From positions 47,678,179-47,742,178 of the forward strand of contig JAKCOZ010000003.1 of the NCBI GenBank assembly GCA_022605955.1: 64,000 bases of DNA, given 5' to 3'. The stretch comes from Rallus limicola (taxonomy: Eukaryota > Chordata > Aves > Gruiformes > Rallidae). The notes beneath the pieces were generated by a model, which saw nothing but the letters and a program-made list of their open reading frames with translations, was not told the origin of the DNA and made no database searches. Each line of letters begins with the position of its first letter. Position 1 is the stretch's first letter. Positions 62,170 through 64,000 of the stretch are shown piece after piece. Both the position numbers and the translations under genes were made by a program.

Positions 62170-64000
62170 GAAAATCAAATAGCCCTTCCAGGAAGACCCC
62201 TCCAAGTGCTAGAAATGTGTATCAGTTGTTTCATCTCAGAGCAAATTGAAAAATACCCATCTTTTAAAACCTGTATCTGAAGGCAAGGTGGGAGGCCCAC
62301 TCTCTCAGGACCCAGCACCAAGGTGGAGACACTCTCTCCAGTGGAGCGTGTATCTTCCTGGAGGCGCTCAGTGCATTTTGTAGGTGCTATTGGGGCAGGA
62401 GGAAAGATTTGGTTCATTAATTCCCATGATGACCTCCTTTGCTTCATAAAGCCTGTAGAGGACAAAGCAGCTGAGGAAAGGCAGTGGATAAAGTGTTGGA
62501 AGCAGCAGAATAAGTAGCAGATGAAAACTCAAACTGCTGGAAGGGATGCTCCAGCAGACCCCAAGCAGGTGCCTGCTGCCGTAAGCCCTCAGCAACAAGC
62601 CCTTGGCTCCAGCCAACAAGCTGGGCTGCTTTCAAACACTCTGCCAAAGACCTGGGAGGGTACGCACTCCCCAGGAAACACAAGAAGAAGTGAAGGGAAT
62701 TGGCAAAATTCTTGGATTATAAAGACTGCTAGGATATAATGCAAGAACACTGGAATAAACAGGGGCGGAATTGGCATCCCTGCCTCACAAAATGTGCCAG
62801 CATTTCTAAGACTTGGCTGCCTGAACTTTAGCCCTGATTGCAAACTTCCATATAACTATGGTAATGAGTATTTTTCAGGCCAATAGCAATAGCTCATGGG
62901 ATAAAGAGGAGCGTTTCCCCATGCAGACTATCTTAATCTCCAGTGCAGTGCAGGGTATGTTTTTGTAGGAATGGAGAAATGTGTTAGCTTTCTAGCCTCA
63001 AACTCTACATACACATTACTGCAAAAGGTTTGTTTGCACATATTTATTATAGCTTGCATACTTAATTACTTAATGATTTATGGCTGTGATTAAACACTGC
63101 TGCTCTGTGTTTGAGAGGCTCCAGGAGCAAATGGAAGTGACTTGGAATGGCTCCTTCTCTTTGCCTGGTGAAGAACAGAGATGTTCAGAGGCATAGGTGT
63201 TCATCTACGTCCTTATAGTCTGCCCATGGGTATCAGTGCACCCAACATTCTGTCAGAGTCCAACAAGTGACAGGACGGAACTAGCTCCTGCTTCATCACA
63301 TCTGACTTAAACTCTCCCTTTTCCCACTTTCCCTGTCATCTTTACAGGACTCCCTCATGTTCCCATGTTGTTCTCCACAGGCTTGGAAAAGGGGCAGTCT
63401 GATGAGCTCTTATGGAGGGTAGAGGTGCATTTCATGTAGGGGAAGAGTTAAGGATCTTGTGAAAGTGGTTTTCCAGAAGGAAGTTTCAAATTCACTAGTA
63501 TTCAGAGGCTTAAGTCAATTATACTTCAAGTCATTAAGCACAGATTTCAGACAGATTCCCTAACCTCCCTACCTTATGGCAAATCATTTTTCAAATGCTT
63601 CAAAGTTTTGGCAACTGTGCTGCTTTTCCCATGCAGTTTGATGGCTCACATCAAACCAGCCATCCCATCCCAGTGCCATCTACATCAGTGGTGGCAGTGA
63701 GACGTCTAGGGGAAATGCCACCATAGGCACAAAAGGCAGCTGCCCCAAACCTGCACACCTTCACTCATACCTCCCCTTGCTGCTGCTCGTTCCAACAGCA
63801 AGCTTCCACATGAGAGAGGATCAGTGTGTCTACAGAGGGTAATGCTCAGTCCTGCTAGCTGCTGTGGGCAGGCTTTGGGGAAGGAGAGAGGCAAACTTCG
63901 TGCAGCCTCTGGCATGAGCTCGCCCTGGGACAGGCAGCACAGTTTTGCCAGTGCTGTGTCATGCCCACATGGGCCCCGTGGAAGATCACTGCTGGGTTGG
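62170..64000. other. Unannotated stretch to window end
   Basis: No exon, RNA gene or transposon was recognised. Frames are below about 100 codons and overlap on both strands. Confidence 0.55.

Overview
The window looks like nuclear DNA from a bird. The clearest evidence is a set of CR1 LINE copies, including one with the (ATTCTGTG)n tail typical of avian CR1. There are also two copies of an LTR that resembles, from memory, an ERVL-type LTR common in Neoaves. Most of the rest is AT-rich single-copy sequence with microsatellites. No bacterial gene organisation, tRNA, rRNA or CRISPR array was seen. No host protein-coding exon could be supported: the open frames outside repeats are short, overlap on both strands and match nothing I recognise. 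The window is probably intergenic or lies inside a large intron.

Layout. 1-10.3 kb is unique-looking sequence with an A-rich tract near 2.7 kb and an isolated CpG-dense block at 5.19-5.41 kb. At 10.3-11.34 kb is a 5'-truncated, young-looking CR1 on the plus strand that still has one continuous reverse transcriptase frame. At 12.9-16.55 kb is an old but nearly full-span CR1 on the minus strand. It keeps recognisable ORF1 (SGNH-type domain) and ORF2 (endonuclease plus RT), but it has an internal RT deletion, a (TCTCC)20 microsatellite and a solo LTR (13,875-14,464) with a 5-bp target duplication. At 16.6-32.7 kb the sequence is mostly unique, with a worn CR1 3' end near 19.6 kb and a candidate conserved block near 29 kb. 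A third CR1 (minus, truncated) lies at 32.67-33.64 kb. Worn CR1/L3-like pieces lie near 37.5 and 41.6 kb. A 281-bp pure pyrimidine (TTCCC)n tract is at 47.2-47.5 kb. A candidate regulatory block with octamer and homeodomain-type sites is at 49.0-49.3 kb. An old amniote-type dispersed repeat is near 55.68 kb. The second LTR copy is at 61,580-62,166, and the window ends in unannotated sequence.

The nesting gives a relative history: old minus-strand CR1, then its decay and the LTR insertion, with the plus-strand CR1 at 10.3 kb also comparatively recent. I found no convincing undescribed multi-gene system. The items most worth checking are the CpG-dense block at 5.2 kb, the possible conserved elements at 29 and 49 kb, and the nested CR1/LTR locus.
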